Positions 28,601-36,601 of a stretch of DNA of 64,000 nucleotides are shown in pieces. The DNA comes from Chitinophaga niabensis (GTDB taxonomy: Bacteria; Bacteroidota; Bacteroidia; Chitinophagales; Chitinophagaceae), in the NCBI GenBank assembly GCA_017849435.1, contig JAFIGY010000016.1, forward strand, positions 40,954-104,953, in the 5' to 3' direction. The notes below the pieces were generated by a model that worked only from the letters and a program-made list of their open reading frames with translations, was not told the origin of the DNA and searched no databases. Both the position numbers and the translations under genes were made by a program. How positions within the stretch are numbered: the stretch's first letter is position 1; each line of letters opens with the position of its first letter.

Positions 28601-30635
28601 TGGCCTTGGCATTAGGGTCATTGATACCGCCTTTGGCTTTATACGCGCCATGTTGCAGTTCAGCCTGCATATCAATCCCTTCGTAGGTATAACGGTTATA
28701 GGTAAACGATTGAATGGCGATATGCGCGTCTGCGCCGGCCGTTTGCGGGTCTACGCCTTTTCCTTTCGCGGTGACGGCGCCGTTGAGTGCGCCCATGGAA
28801 GTGTCTCCCAGTATTTTGCCAAGCTGCAATGCTTTGGTCTGAAGGGCTACATCGTACCGGATCTTTTTGGTATCCATGAAGTCCGCCAGTTCTCCTTTCA
28901 GGGAAGCGTCGCCCATGTCCGTGCTAAGTTGCAGATCGGGTTTCAGTAACTGCATACCGCCGCGGATGCTGCCATTCAGTGTGAGCCGGTTGGGCAGCTT
29001 CATGGAAGCGGGCAGGGTGTTGGGCGGCAGCCAGGAACGGATGCCCTTGTCGCTGCTTTCCATTTTCACGGCGGTGAGGTCCGCGCCCATGCGCTGCGGG
29101 TCTGTGGCCTGATATATGGTGCCTTTTACGCTGAGGAAGTTCTGGTCGTTGTCTTTTACTTCGAGTCCGGGTATCTCCAGCCGGGCCAGTGTGCCGCGCA
29201 TATTACCGGTAACGGCTAAACGTTTTTTCCAGAGCGGCTGCAGGGAAGGGTTGTTACGCATGTCCGGAACGAAGTAAAGCGCTTCCTGCATGGCGATCAC
29301 AGAAGGGCGGATGCCGGCTTGTAACTGTAATAGTCCGAGCTGGGAACTGAGAGTAGACCAGGAAGCGGTTTTGAGATGAACGTCCGCATCTATCCGCGTT
29401 TCGGCAGTTTGTAACAGGAATCCCGTCAGTTGGGCCTCCTCGTTGGTATACCGCACCTGTCCTTTTAATTGTTTCAGCTGTAGCCCGCATCGCTCTTCCA
29501 GTGTGCTGGTCCTGATGATGGCCAGCGTGCTGTCAGAACTATAAGCGATATTTTCAACATCCAGTTTTAAATGTTTGATATCGAGATGTTTGTAATCAAA
29601 TGCCTGAGGGTAGGGAAGAGGAGGGGCCAGATGGTCCGTCATCGCGAAATTCACGTCAGTAGTTTGCAGGCTGCGGGCTTTTACTTTCCAGGTATTGGGA
29701 GCGGAGCTGGTATCGACGGGCGCTTTGGTAGTATCCTTCGGTGCGAGGAAATCCAGTGTGGCGATGGTTTTTTGTAATATGAGTTCGTCCGTGGTGATAA
29801 GGGTGTTGGCGAGATCGAAATGGAGCCGGCGGGTGAGGAGTTTGCCCAGATCTCCTTTTGTACTGAGCCCGCTGCCTTCGTCCGTATACGCCCATTTACA
29901 ATCGCGGATGTTTAGGTCCCGGACCGCCAGATCGAAAGGAACAGGGCCTCCTGTGGCGGGAGCAGGGGGCTGAGGGGGGCGATATTGCTGGAGGATGACC
30001 GCATCGAGACCTTCTATCGCCAGATTCCTGAGATAATAGACGCCCTTCTCCGGCTGTAGTGTATCCGGCAACAGGTCCAGATTCCGGAGACGCACGGAAG
30101 CCAGCATGCCGCCCATCGAGTCATTGAAACGTACGTATAGCCGTCCCAGTTGTACCTCGCCAATCTTGTAAGTAAGCGTAGTGCCGGATTCCCTGATCAA
30201 AGTATCTTTCTTTGCGGCAGGGGAACTGAATGCATCGATCACGAACTGGTAATTGAAAGCGGAATCCTGTGTTCCGCGGTATACGTTCACCATGGCATTA
30301 TCCCATCGCAACGACTTCACACGCAGTTCATTGTTCATCAATGAGAGCAGGTTGTATTTCACAGCCAGTTCTCCGCTGTAGAGCAGGGTATCTTTCCGGG
30401 TATCGCCGATAAAAACTTTATCGAGGGTCATGGAATTCCACCAGGAGAAATGCAGTCCGCCTATCCGCACATCGGTTTTCAACTGCTTCCGCAGGTAGGA
30501 TTCCGCGCGGGCGCGTACAAAATCCTGTATCATGGGCAATTGCAGTAATAGTAGCAGCAAAACGGGCAGCAGCAACAGGGTAAGCACACTGCCAACAACC
30601 CAGCGAACGATCTTTTTCCGTCGGGATATACTCAC
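25623..30635 (-). CDS. tamB: TamB: translocation and assembly module, large inner-membrane anchored protein
   Basis: 1670 residues. One N-terminal membrane helix (about 12-33) is followed by AsmA/TamB-type sequence (ESYLRKQLKTDVRIGGLHFSWW) and a very long array of beta strands forming a hydrophobic-groove bridge across the periplasm. The C-terminal TamB domain is clear: EINEGKYAMSLNQLIKREFS, TIIWNGDPLSADVNIKAKYD, then ELNKQVMGLLVLNRF. TamB-family proteins act as lipid conduits between the membranes and partner with TamA/TamL. It is first in the tamB-tamL operon, with a -7 element at 30697. No defect is seen. Confidence 0.9.
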   Translation of the reverse strand: MSISRRKKIVRWVVGSVLTLLLLPVLLLLLLQLPMIQDFVRARAESYLRKQLKTDVRIGGLHFSWWNSMTLDKVFIGDTRKDTLLYSGELAVKYNLLSLMNNELRVKSLRWDNAMVNVYRGTQDSAFNYQFVIDAFSSPAAKKDTLIRESGTTLTYKIGEVQLGRLYVRFNDSMGGMLASVRLRNLDLLPDTLQPEKGVYYLRNLAIEGLDAVILQQYRPPQPPAPATGGPVPFDLAVRDLNIRDCKWAYTDEGSGLSTKGDLGKLLTRRLHFDLANTLITTDELILQKTIATLDFLAPKDTTKAPVDTSSAPNTWKVKARSLQTTDVNFAMTDHLAPPLPYPQAFDYKHLDIKHLKLDVENIAYSSDSTLAIIRTSTLEERCGLQLKQLKGQVRYTNEEAQLTGFLLQTAETRIDADVHLKTASWSTLSSQLGLLQLQAGIRPSVIAMQEALYFVPDMRNNPSLQPLWKKRLAVTGNMRGTLARLEIPGLEVKDNDQNFLSVKGTIYQATDPQRMGADLTAVKMESSDKGIRSWLPPNTLPASMKLPNRLTLNGSIRGGMQLLKPDLQLSTDMGDASLKGELADFMDTKKIRYDVALQTKALQLGKILGDTSMGALNGAVTAKGKGVDPQTAGADAHIAIQSFTYNRYTYEGIDMQAELQHGAYKAKGGINDPNAKATFDLSGKLDSLQPAISMRMDLNKLDLLATHFTTSPLTVKSCMEAQLDNLAPRRLHGFVTVHRLTLADDKDIYALDSIQLKAGADGGIQRLRLTGPFGGVTASGDFNYQTFATAAGALITRHLEAAAGHPAPKGESQHMQFEGNLSIPKSLRKLLPDIQLDKPLTLRGRLNTDSSLLDAHFAIPKMRYDSFKVDTLIADVTADSSAMNAKILLGHLSHPQIPLQRTTFGLNAQKGIVDWDLLMGNNPQRLRYRIGGWLHFLQHDSLLLSLKKDLLLNRQPWAVVGDNRIVTQNGSVAFADIGIQQGAQELRIRTTGTGTPTTLPDLLVQLKDFRLSTVTSLIEKDTALAEGISNGNITISNLDKSPLIDGKLSVDSLAVMGAALGQLRLTANTTTDNTVHLNTTLQGNGNDVHLQGTYADLMDLQLDIAKLNMKSVEPFTFGSITNMRGQMSGNLRFRGNLDKPEIRGSLHFEKAAGRATAINNFLELPSEDLVFDATGIRFSQFVIADSTGNEAVINGQILTKDYKAYQLQLDMNAKNFMALGPQAKNDPEQFYYGPAYVDVRARIRGTLDLPRVEMNLKLREKSQITVMIPEEAPGVSSRVGVVEFIDPAAWTDTTLRVKDTTHLRTSGLKGFVFSGDIEVTPQSSLKIIIDRINGDYLEVKGNATLNLTMDPSSKMSLTGRYEINEGKYAMSLNQLIKREFSIVKGSTIIWNGDPLSADVNIKAKYDVNAVAGDLIQDQISSNDPTRRKFNQKVPVEVYLNIKGELMKPDITFELGMPEKEQGALNGMVYTRMKQINQVPSELNKQVMGLLVLNRFISENPFDELDNKSGSAAEDIARKSVSKIVSQQLNNLAGSLIKGFDVNFDLQSQNAYTDAGNRQESTKLKVDVSKRLFNDRLTVSVGSNIGISGTQSQNQSASSIIGDVSAEYTLTPDGRYRIKAYQRNLTETVIQGQIVETGLTFMLVMDYNEFKEIFGKNKKETKQERIRKTK

Positions 30636-30696
30636 GAATGAATGTCTGTTTTATTGTAAAAGGTTAATCTGTCCGGCGCAAATACCATACCTGCGG

Positions 30697-30704
30697 CAAA
30701 AATA
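30697..30704 (-). promoter_or_regulatory. Bacteroidota -7 promoter element for tamB
   Basis: The minus strand reads TATTTTTG (TAnnTTTG), 62 bp upstream of the tamB start. The small mobile element at 30741 is inserted 37 bp further upstream, so it sits at or just beyond the -33 region. Confidence 0.5.
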
Positions 30705-30740
30705 AGGGTTTTATTATCACTGCATTATAATTGCGTGAAA

Positions 30741-30764
30741 GGGTAGTGTCTCAGTTTGAAATTT
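30741..30764 (+). repeat. Left terminal inverted repeat of the 397-bp element
   Basis: 24 bases starting GGGTAGTGTCTCA; pairs with 31114-31137 at 20 of 24 positions. Confidence 0.75.
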
Positions 30765-30850
30765 GATGCCTGAACAAATAAGATGGTATTTATATATTAT
30801 ATTTGACGAAATATAGATTCTGATTTTTCCAACTTTCAAAAAAGCTTCAA

Positions 30851-31105
30851 ATGAAATTTTCAGCTATCTTATGCCTTCTCATAATATTCACTTGTGGATG
30901 TAATCGCAATAACGTGCATACAAAACTTTTAAGTGAACAAAAATTACTTAAGGATAGCGCTAATAATATAAATGAAAGAGTAGCCGGCTATATGTACAGA
31001 GGCCATTACGACAGCGCAGAGGTAGAAAAATTGCAACTTGGGGCCGTTCATGTTCGATTGATACATATCCAATCGTCAATTGACAGCCTTGCGAACGTAA
31101 AATAG
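30851..31105 (+). CDS. Small putative lipoprotein carried by the mobile element
   Basis: 84 residues. The N-terminus MKFSAILCLLIIFTCGC is a signal peptide with cysteines at the expected lipobox place, though the box is weak. The mature part is helical and charged (KLLSEQKLLKDSANNINERV), followed by HYDSAEVEKLQLGAVHVRLI. No family is recognised. The codon run is uninterrupted and the start is a clean ATG. Because the gene lies wholly inside the inverted-repeat element, it would move with it. Confidence 0.6.
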   Translation: MKFSAILCLLIIFTCGCNRNNVHTKLLSEQKLLKDSANNINERVAGYMYRGHYDSAEVEKLQLGAVHVRLIHIQSSIDSLANVK

Positions 31106-31113
31106 TAGTTGCA

Positions 31114-31137
31114 GAATTCCAAAATGAGACATTACCC
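31114..31137 (-). repeat. Right terminal inverted repeat of the 397-bp element
   Basis: On the minus strand it starts GGGTAATGTCTCA; it pairs with 30741-30764. The 6-bp duplication GTGAAA follows at 31138. Confidence 0.75.
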
Positions 31138-31243
31138 GTGAAAGAGGAAAAATGTCTAATTTCGTTCCCGGTTATGACAATGTTTTATAATTTTTTTAAC
31201 ACTCTGGCGTTGTATAACCAGTAACCTGTTAAAACCATCAACC

Positions 31244-32104
31244 TTGAAAAAGATCCTTGGGTTTGTTTTACTGTTCGCTACCCCTTTATCAGGCATCGCG
31301 CAGGACTGGCATATAGGCGGCATTGCCGGGATCAGTAATTATAGCGGGGACCTCACTGAAAAACGCGTAGAGCTGCGATATAGCCGGCCTATGGTGGGGA
31401 TCATGCTCAAGAAAGATATCAACCGTTATCTCACTGTTCGGGGTGCCTTCAGTTATGGCGTTATCACGGCGGCAGACAGTACCAATAAAGATAGTGCACT
31501 GATCGCGCGTAATCTCAGCTTCCGTTCCAGGATATGGGAAGGCCAGATAGGGGCGGAGTTCAATATCCTGGATATTGACGTGAAGGGATTCACGCCTTAT
31601 GTTTTCGCGAGCGTGGCACTTTTCAATTTTTACCCTACTGCAAAAGATACTGCAGGGAATACGATCCCGTTGCGCCGGTTAAGCACGGAGGGACAAGGGC
31701 TTCCACAGTATCCCGAAAAAGGAAATCAATACAATCTCACCCAGATATCGATCCCTTTCGGCATCGGTTTTAAATATATTTTTACAGACCGGCTGACACT
31801 CGGTTTCGAGATCGGTCTTCGTAAAACATTTACAGATTATCTCGATGATGTGAGCGGTACCTATGTTGATATGAACACGCTGCTGGCGGAAAGAGGCGCC
31901 AAAGCGGTGGAAATGGCTTACCGGGGTAACCAGCGGTCGGGGAAAGCCGGACAGGGTACCTATCCGCCGGATGGAGCACAACGCGGCAACCCGGGGAAGA
32001 AGGACTGGTATGCTTTTTCCGGGCTAACCGTCATGTACCGCTTCGGTAACGGCGCCAACGGAGGGCGTAAATCCACAAACTTCTCCCGCTGCTTCCGGAT
32101 GTAA
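31244..32104 (+). CDS. DUF6089-type outer membrane beta-barrel protein (TTG start)
   Basis: 286 residues. Translation appears to start at TTG (TTG AAA AAG ATC), since this gives a standard signal peptide MKKILGFVLLFATPLSGIAQ and no ATG fits. The mature protein begins DWHIGGIAGISNYSGDLTEK, the characteristic opening of the DUF6089 barrel family, followed by strands and an FGIGFKYIFTDRLTLGFEIG hairpin. It ends with TVMYRFG and an unusual Cys-containing tail (STNFSRCFRM). Members are small outer-membrane barrels of unknown role, widespread in Bacteroidota. It is monocistronic, closed by a terminator at 32172. Confidence 0.8.
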   Translation: MKKILGFVLLFATPLSGIAQDWHIGGIAGISNYSGDLTEKRVELRYSRPMVGIMLKKDINRYLTVRGAFSYGVITAADSTNKDSALIARNLSFRSRIWEGQIGAEFNILDIDVKGFTPYVFASVALFNFYPTAKDTAGNTIPLRRLSTEGQGLPQYPEKGNQYNLTQISIPFGIGFKYIFTDRLTLGFEIGLRKTFTDYLDDVSGTYVDMNTLLAERGAKAVEMAYRGNQRSGKAGQGTYPPDGAQRGNPGKKDWYAFSGLTVMYRFGNGANGGRKSTNFSRCFRM

Positions 32105-32171
32105 TATACACTTTGGCACGATGGTTGTTGATAGAATGCTATCACCCCCCAATCAAGTCCACATAGAAAGT

Positions 32172-32208
32172 AAAAGGTTGTTCTGTTTATCACGGAACGA
32201 CCTTTTTT
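32172..32208 (+). terminator. Intrinsic terminator after the DUF6089 gene
   Basis: AAAAGGTTGTTC (32172-32183) pairs with GGAACGACCTTTT (32194 on) through a short loop, followed by TTTTTT. Confidence 0.85.
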
Positions 32209-32349
32209 AATGCGTATACACCTGCCCGTTCTGCCTGATCCTCACTACGATATAACATTGGCATACTTATTGAATTTTACCCTGTGAGTCCGTCCGCCAA
32301 AGGCAAAAGGGGATGAACGGATTGAAAGACCAATTTAAAACAAGAAGCT

Positions 32350-32739
32350 ATGAAAAGGCTTATTCTGGTAGCGCTCCTGGTGGTTGGAGTAACTTATGCC
32401 ACCAAGGCGCAGAAAAGAGGGTACGACTATTCACGTGAGGGAGGTTACAGAGAACAGCGCGGTGATTATGATGATGATGACGATGATTACAGGGGCAGAG
32501 ACCGGGACCGGGATAGAAGAAGGTACTATGACGATGATGACAGAAGAGGACGTGGATGGGGATGGGGCCATGACAAGCGCTGGAAGAAGTATCGTGATTG
32601 TGACAGAGGGTATTATGAAAGAGAAAGAGTGGTAGTGGTGCGCCCGCGTTACCCGTATCCTCCGGTACCGCCTCCGCCGGTATACTGGCCTCCCCGCAGG
32701 CCCAGGGTTTCCGGAGTGATCGTATTCGGTTCCCGTTAA
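32350..32739 (+). CDS. Exported Asp/Arg-rich low-complexity protein
   Basis: 129 residues. Signal peptide about 1-20 (LVALLVVGVTYATKAQ). The mature part is strongly polar: alternating runs of Asp and Arg (DYDDDDDDY, RDRDRDRRRYYDDDDRRGRG), then GWGWGHDKRWKKYRDCDRGY, and a proline/tyrosine-rich end (RYPYPPVPPPPVYWPP) closing in VSGVIVFGSR. Such mixed-charge proteins are common in the Bacteroidota envelope, with no known function. It may be a surface or periplasmic polyampholyte. It is transcribed alone and ends in a very strong terminator. Confidence 0.7.
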   Translation: MKRLILVALLVVGVTYATKAQKRGYDYSREGGYREQRGDYDDDDDDYRGRDRDRDRRRYYDDDDRRGRGWGWGHDKRWKKYRDCDRGYYERERVVVVRPRYPYPPVPPPPVYWPPRRPRVSGVIVFGSR

Positions 32740-32759
32740 CAGATATTATGATTTTGCAG

Positions 32760-32797
32760 AACTCACCTTCCGCCCGGCGGAAGGTGAGTTTTTTTAT
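32760..32797 (+). terminator. Very strong intrinsic terminator
   Basis: A perfect 15-bp inverted repeat (32760-32774 with 32776-32790, core CACCTTCCGCC) followed by seven T. It lies inside the longer upstream reading frame of the UbiD gene, which is why the UbiD start is placed at 32844. Confidence 0.92.
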
Positions 32798-32843
32798 ACC
32801 TGTAAACCGCGTACTTTTGCCCTTTGAACGCAAGCACAAACGT

Positions 32844-34769
32844 ATGGCATACAAGCATCTCAGGCATTTTATCGATACGCTGGAAAAAGCGGGGGAACTC
32901 GTGCGCATCAGCACTTATGTGAACCCTCACCTTGAAATAGCGGAGATCACGGACAGGATGAGTAAATCTCCGGATGGTGGCAAGGCGCTGCTGTTCGAGA
33001 ACACAGGATACGATTTCCCGGTGTTGATCAATTCCATGGGAAGTTACCGCCGGATGTGCATGGCGCTGGGGGTGCAGGAACTGGATGATGTGGCGAAGGA
33101 GATAGAAGCGTTGTTCAAAATGCTGTCCAAACCGAAAGAAAGTATCCTCGATAAACTCGCGATGCTGCCGAAGCTGGGGCAGTTCGCTTCCTGGATGCCT
33201 AAGGTGGTATCCGGCCGGGGGGGCTGCCAGGAAGTGGTGATGCAGTCGCCGGACCTCGGAAAGCTGCCGGTGATGACCTGCTGGCCGCAGGATGGTGGAC
33301 CTTTCATCACCCTGCCGGTGATCCACACCAAAGATCCTAACACCGGCGCCCGCAACGTAGGTATGTACAGAATGCAGGTGTTTGAGAAAGATATGACCGG
33401 GATGCACTGGCATAAACATAAAGTATCCGCAAAGCATTTCTCCGAATACAAAAAGCTGAACAAGCGCATGCCCGTGGCGGTGATCCTGGGCGGTGATCCG
33501 GTGTATACCTATTCCGCCACCGCACCGCTTCCGGAGAATGTAGATGAATATATGCTGGCGGGGTTCCTGCGGAAAAAGAAAGTGGAGCTGGTGAAGTGTA
33601 TCTCGCAGCCTGAGCTGGAAGTGCCGGCGGATGCGGATTTTGTGATAGAAGGATATGTGGATCCGGGAGAGGACCTGATATGGGAGGGGCCTTTCGGGGA
33701 TCATACAGGGTATTATTCGCTGGCGGACTGGTATCCGCGTTTTCACGTAACGGCGATCACCCACCGGGAAGATGCCGTATATCCTTCAACGATAGTGGGG
33801 ATACCTCCGCAGGAGGACGCCTGGATCGGAAAAGCAACGGAAAGGATTTTTCTCGCCCCTATCAAGATGACGCTGGTGCCGGAGATCGTTGATATGGAAA
33901 TGCCTGTGGAAGGCGTGTTCCATAATCTTGTGATCGCGCAGATACAGAAGGATTACCCGGGACAGGCACAAAAAGTGATGAATGCGATGTGGGGAGCGGG
34001 ACAGATGATGTTTAACAAGATACTGGCGGTAACGGACACGGGCACACGGATCAATGATTATAAAGCACTGGCGCAATACGTATTTGCGGAATTGAATCCC
34101 GCCACAGATATTTATTTCAGTCAGGGGCCGATGGATGTGCTGGACCACTCCTGCTCCAAGATGGGCTTCGGAGGAAAGATGTGCATAGACGGCACCCGCA
34201 AATACGAAGAAGAAACAGACAGCCGCTTTGATCATGACGCGTTCACACCGGATGTTCAGGTAGCCGCATTGCGGGCGGCTTTCCCGGAGATCAGGGACAT
34301 CAACGTATCGCTTTTGCAGCAGGAGATACCCTGCATCATTGCAGCAGTGGAGAAAAACCGCCGGAATCACCTGCGGGAGCTGCATCCGCAGCTTTGTACG
34401 CAACCGGGTATGGAAGGGATCAAAATGATTCTGTATGTGGAGCATACGGTAGATGCGCAGGACCTGCCCTCTGCACTCTGGCGCTTCTGCAATAACCTGG
34501 ATCCCAAACGCGATCACATCCTCACGGAAAGACCTTCCAGCCGTAATTCCCAACTGGTGACCGCTTGTATGGGATTGGACGGTACCCTTAAGACCAAAGC
34601 GTTTGATGATTTTCACCGCGACTGGCCCAATATCATCGTTGCAGACGATATTACCATCAAAGCGATCGATGAGAAATGGAACCAGCTGAACCTTGGGCCT
34701 TTCCTCGCTTCTCCTTCTTTGAAGTATAAACAGCAGATCTATGGGGAGGGAGCAGTAGTATCGTTTTGA
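32844..34769 (+). CDS. UbiD family prenylated-FMN decarboxylase
   Basis: 641 residues from the ATG giving MAYKHLRHFIDTLEKAGELVRI, the standard opening; a frame starting 32748 overlaps a terminator. Family motifs: GGPFITLPVIHTKDP and GMYRMQVF of the cofactor site, and VIEGYVDPGE-WEGPFGDHTGYYS with the acidic residues of the catalytic E-R-E set. UbiD enzymes use prenyl-FMN to remove CO2 from aromatic or alpha-beta unsaturated acids. The long C-terminal half fits the form often annotated as menaquinone biosynthesis decarboxylase. No UbiX is adjacent. The substrate is not proven here. Confidence 0.85.
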   Translation: MAYKHLRHFIDTLEKAGELVRISTYVNPHLEIAEITDRMSKSPDGGKALLFENTGYDFPVLINSMGSYRRMCMALGVQELDDVAKEIEALFKMLSKPKESILDKLAMLPKLGQFASWMPKVVSGRGGCQEVVMQSPDLGKLPVMTCWPQDGGPFITLPVIHTKDPNTGARNVGMYRMQVFEKDMTGMHWHKHKVSAKHFSEYKKLNKRMPVAVILGGDPVYTYSATAPLPENVDEYMLAGFLRKKKVELVKCISQPELEVPADADFVIEGYVDPGEDLIWEGPFGDHTGYYSLADWYPRFHVTAITHREDAVYPSTIVGIPPQEDAWIGKATERIFLAPIKMTLVPEIVDMEMPVEGVFHNLVIAQIQKDYPGQAQKVMNAMWGAGQMMFNKILAVTDTGTRINDYKALAQYVFAELNPATDIYFSQGPMDVLDHSCSKMGFGGKMCIDGTRKYEEETDSRFDHDAFTPDVQVAALRAAFPEIRDINVSLLQQEIPCIIAAVEKNRRNHLRELHPQLCTQPGMEGIKMILYVEHTVDAQDLPSALWRFCNNLDPKRDHILTERPSSRNSQLVTACMGLDGTLKTKAFDDFHRDWPNIIVADDITIKAIDEKWNQLNLGPFLASPSLKYKQQIYGEGAVVSF

Positions 34770-34881
34770 TACCGGTTAAGATATCTTTTCCGTATTGCGT
34801 AAATCAAATTTCCGAAATCGCAAATACGGACATGTACGCCGTACTATCTTTGTTGCACAATAATTGAGTTGGTCGTACATG

Positions 34882-34913
34882 AAAACGGCGCCTTGTTGAG
34901 GGCGCCGTTTTTT
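34882..34913. terminator. Bidirectional intrinsic terminator between ubiD and prfC
   Basis: AAAACGGCGCC (34882-34892) pairs perfectly with GGCGCCGTTTT (34901-34911), with T-runs on both strands. It serves the converging UbiD and prfC genes, and possibly a short plus-strand transcript from 34845. Confidence 0.9.
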
Positions 34914-34917
34914 ATGA

Positions 34918-36501
34918 TCATTTGTGTATCTCTGAAGAAAAATGGAATTCGATATCCGGATTGTTGGCTCTTTCGGTATTGAGATACCATTCTGACTGGG
35001 CAAGATATACGAGATGGCCATCCTTGTCTTCCACCACGTTTGCACTCTTGAAGCGGATGAAGTCTTCCAGTTTTTGTTTCGGGCCGGTGATCCAGCAGGC
35101 TTTGTAGAAAGGCAGGGTGTTGAACTGGCAGGATGCGCCATACTCCTGCAAAAGGCGGTATTGGATCACCTCGAACTGCAGATCGCCCACACAACCGATG
35201 ATCTTCCGGTTCCCGTTATGCTGGGTGAACAGCTGGGCAACGCCTTCGTCCGTAAGCTGATTGATCCCTTTTTCCAATTGTTTGGTCTTCATCGGGTCTT
35301 TGTTCACCAGTTCCTTGAACAGTTCCGGTGAAAAGCTGGGAATCCCTGTGAAATAGAAGTCCTCGCCTTCCGTGAGTGTATCCCCGATCTTGAAATTCCC
35401 TGTATCGAACAACCCTACCACATCTCCGGGGTAGGCATCATCCACAATATTTTTTTCCCGCGCGAGGAAGCTGTAAGGGTTGGCAAAGCGCACATCCTTA
35501 TCGAGGCGTACATGATGGAAATATTTATTCCGCTCGAATTTCCCGGAACATACGCGCAGGAACGCGATACGGTCGCGGTGACGGGGATCGAGGTTGGCGT
35601 GTATCTTGAAAACAAAACCGGAAAACTTGTCTTCATCTACTGTAATAGTACGGGTAGTAGCTTCCCGGTTACGTGGTACGGGAGCGATCTCCACGAAAGT
35701 ATCCAGCAGGTCCTTTACACCGAAGTTATTCACGGCGGAACCGAAGAATACGGGAGCGAGCTTGCCTTCCAGATAAGGTTGTTTGTCGAACGCATCATAC
35801 ACGCCTTCGATCAGTTCCACATCATTGCGGAGCTGGGCGGCATCCTGCTGACTGAACAATTCATCCACCGCACTACTGCCAAGGTCCGGTAACGGAACGA
35901 TGTCGTCATCCGTAGCTTTACGGTTGGCGGCAAAGGACACAAAGCTTTTGTCGTACAGATTGTAAACCCCTTTGAAATCCTTTCCCATGTTGATCGGCCA
36001 GCTGAGCGGGCGCACGCGGATGTTCAGCAGTTCTTCCAGTTCATCCAGCAGGTCAAAGGGATTTTTACCGTCGCGGTCCAGTTTATTCACAAAAATGATC
36101 ACAGGCGTATCGCGCATGCGGCAAACTTCCATGAGCTTTTTGGTTTGTTCTTCCACCCCTTTCACGCAGTCGATCACCAGCACCACACTGTCCACAGCGG
36201 TGAGTGTGCGGTAGGTGTCTTCGGCAAAATCCTTGTGGCCGGGCGTATCCAGGAGATTCACGAGGATATCCCGGTATTCGAAGGTCATCACGGAAGTGGC
36301 CACGGAGATACCCCGCTGGCGCTCGATTTCCATGAAGTCTGACGTAGTATGTTTCTTGATCTTGTTGGACTTTACCGCACCTGCCGTTTGGATAGCGCCG
36401 CCAAAAAGGAGGAATTTTTCCGTAAGCGTGGTTTTACCCGCATCCGGGTGGGCGATGATGGCAAAGGATTTCCTTTTGTTGATCTCGTTGATGTATTTCA
36501 T
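34918..36501 (-). CDS. prfC: Peptide chain release factor 3
   Basis: 527 residues, the normal RF3 length. GTPase motifs: AHPDAGKTT (17-25), DTPGH and NKLD, plus the RF3-type switch sequence ([20 protein letters not shown]). The C-terminal RF3 domain is complete ([36 protein letters not shown]). RF3 uses GTP to release RF1/RF2 from the ribosome after peptide release. The start is the ATG before [12 protein letters not shown]; the -7 element at 36513 leaves a leader of only a few bases. Confidence 0.97.
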   Translation of the reverse strand: MKYINEINKRKSFAIIAHPDAGKTTLTEKFLLFGGAIQTAGAVKSNKIKKHTTSDFMEIERQRGISVATSVMTFEYRDILVNLLDTPGHKDFAEDTYRTLTAVDSVVLVIDCVKGVEEQTKKLMEVCRMRDTPVIIFVNKLDRDGKNPFDLLDELEELLNIRVRPLSWPINMGKDFKGVYNLYDKSFVSFAANRKATDDDIVPLPDLGSSAVDELFSQQDAAQLRNDVELIEGVYDAFDKQPYLEGKLAPVFFGSAVNNFGVKDLLDTFVEIAPVPRNREATTRTITVDEDKFSGFVFKIHANLDPRHRDRIAFLRVCSGKFERNKYFHHVRLDKDVRFANPYSFLAREKNIVDDAYPGDVVGLFDTGNFKIGDTLTEGEDFYFTGIPSFSPELFKELVNKDPMKTKQLEKGINQLTDEGVAQLFTQHNGNRKIIGCVGDLQFEVIQYRLLQEYGASCQFNTLPFYKACWITGPKQKLEDFIRFKSANVVEDKDGHLVYLAQSEWYLNTERANNPDIEFHFSSEIHK

Positions 36502-36512
36502 ATAAGCGGGGG

Positions 36513-36520
36513 CAAAGGTA
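36513..36520 (-). promoter_or_regulatory. Bacteroidota -7 promoter element for prfC
   Basis: The minus strand reads TACCTTTG (TAnnTTTG), 11 bp from the prfC start codon, implying a nearly leaderless mRNA. Confidence 0.65.
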
Positions 36521-36567
36521 CATTTTTCTCCGGAAACCCGGGATTACAACCATTAGTCATAAAGCCA

Positions 36568-36597
36568 TTGGCCGGATCGCTTTATATGCTAAATTTG
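36568..36597 (+). promoter_or_regulatory. Bacteroidota -33/-7 promoter for the ABC permease gene
   Basis: TTG at 36568-36570, a 19-base spacer, then TAAATTTG (36590-36597). The start codon is 4 bp further on, so the mRNA would be leaderless or nearly so. Confidence 0.7.
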
Positions 36598-36601
36598 AAA
36601 T

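Larger units (their letters stand above)
30741..31137. mobile_element. Small (397 bp) transposon-like element with terminal inverted repeats and target duplication
   Basis: The left end GGGTAGTGTCTCAGTTTGAA (30741 on) and the right end, read inwards from 31137, GGGTAATGTCTCATTTTGGA are inverted repeats, 20 of 24 bases identical. The bases just outside both ends are the same, GTGAAA (30735-30740 and 31138-31143), a 6-bp target duplication. The interior is AT-rich, encodes no transposase and holds one 84-codon gene. It therefore looks like a non-autonomous (MITE-like) element that carries a passenger gene and depends on a transposase elsewhere. The IS family cannot be named from the ends alone. 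Confidence 0.75.

Noticed and set aside
32748-32843. Upstream start for the UbiD gene
   Set aside because: This extension runs through a perfect terminator hairpin and has no homology to the family start; the ATG at 32844 was used.
32763-33764. 333-codon minus-strand open frame
   Set aside because: Antisense to the UbiD gene, which carries all family motifs; His/Arg-rich nonsense composition.
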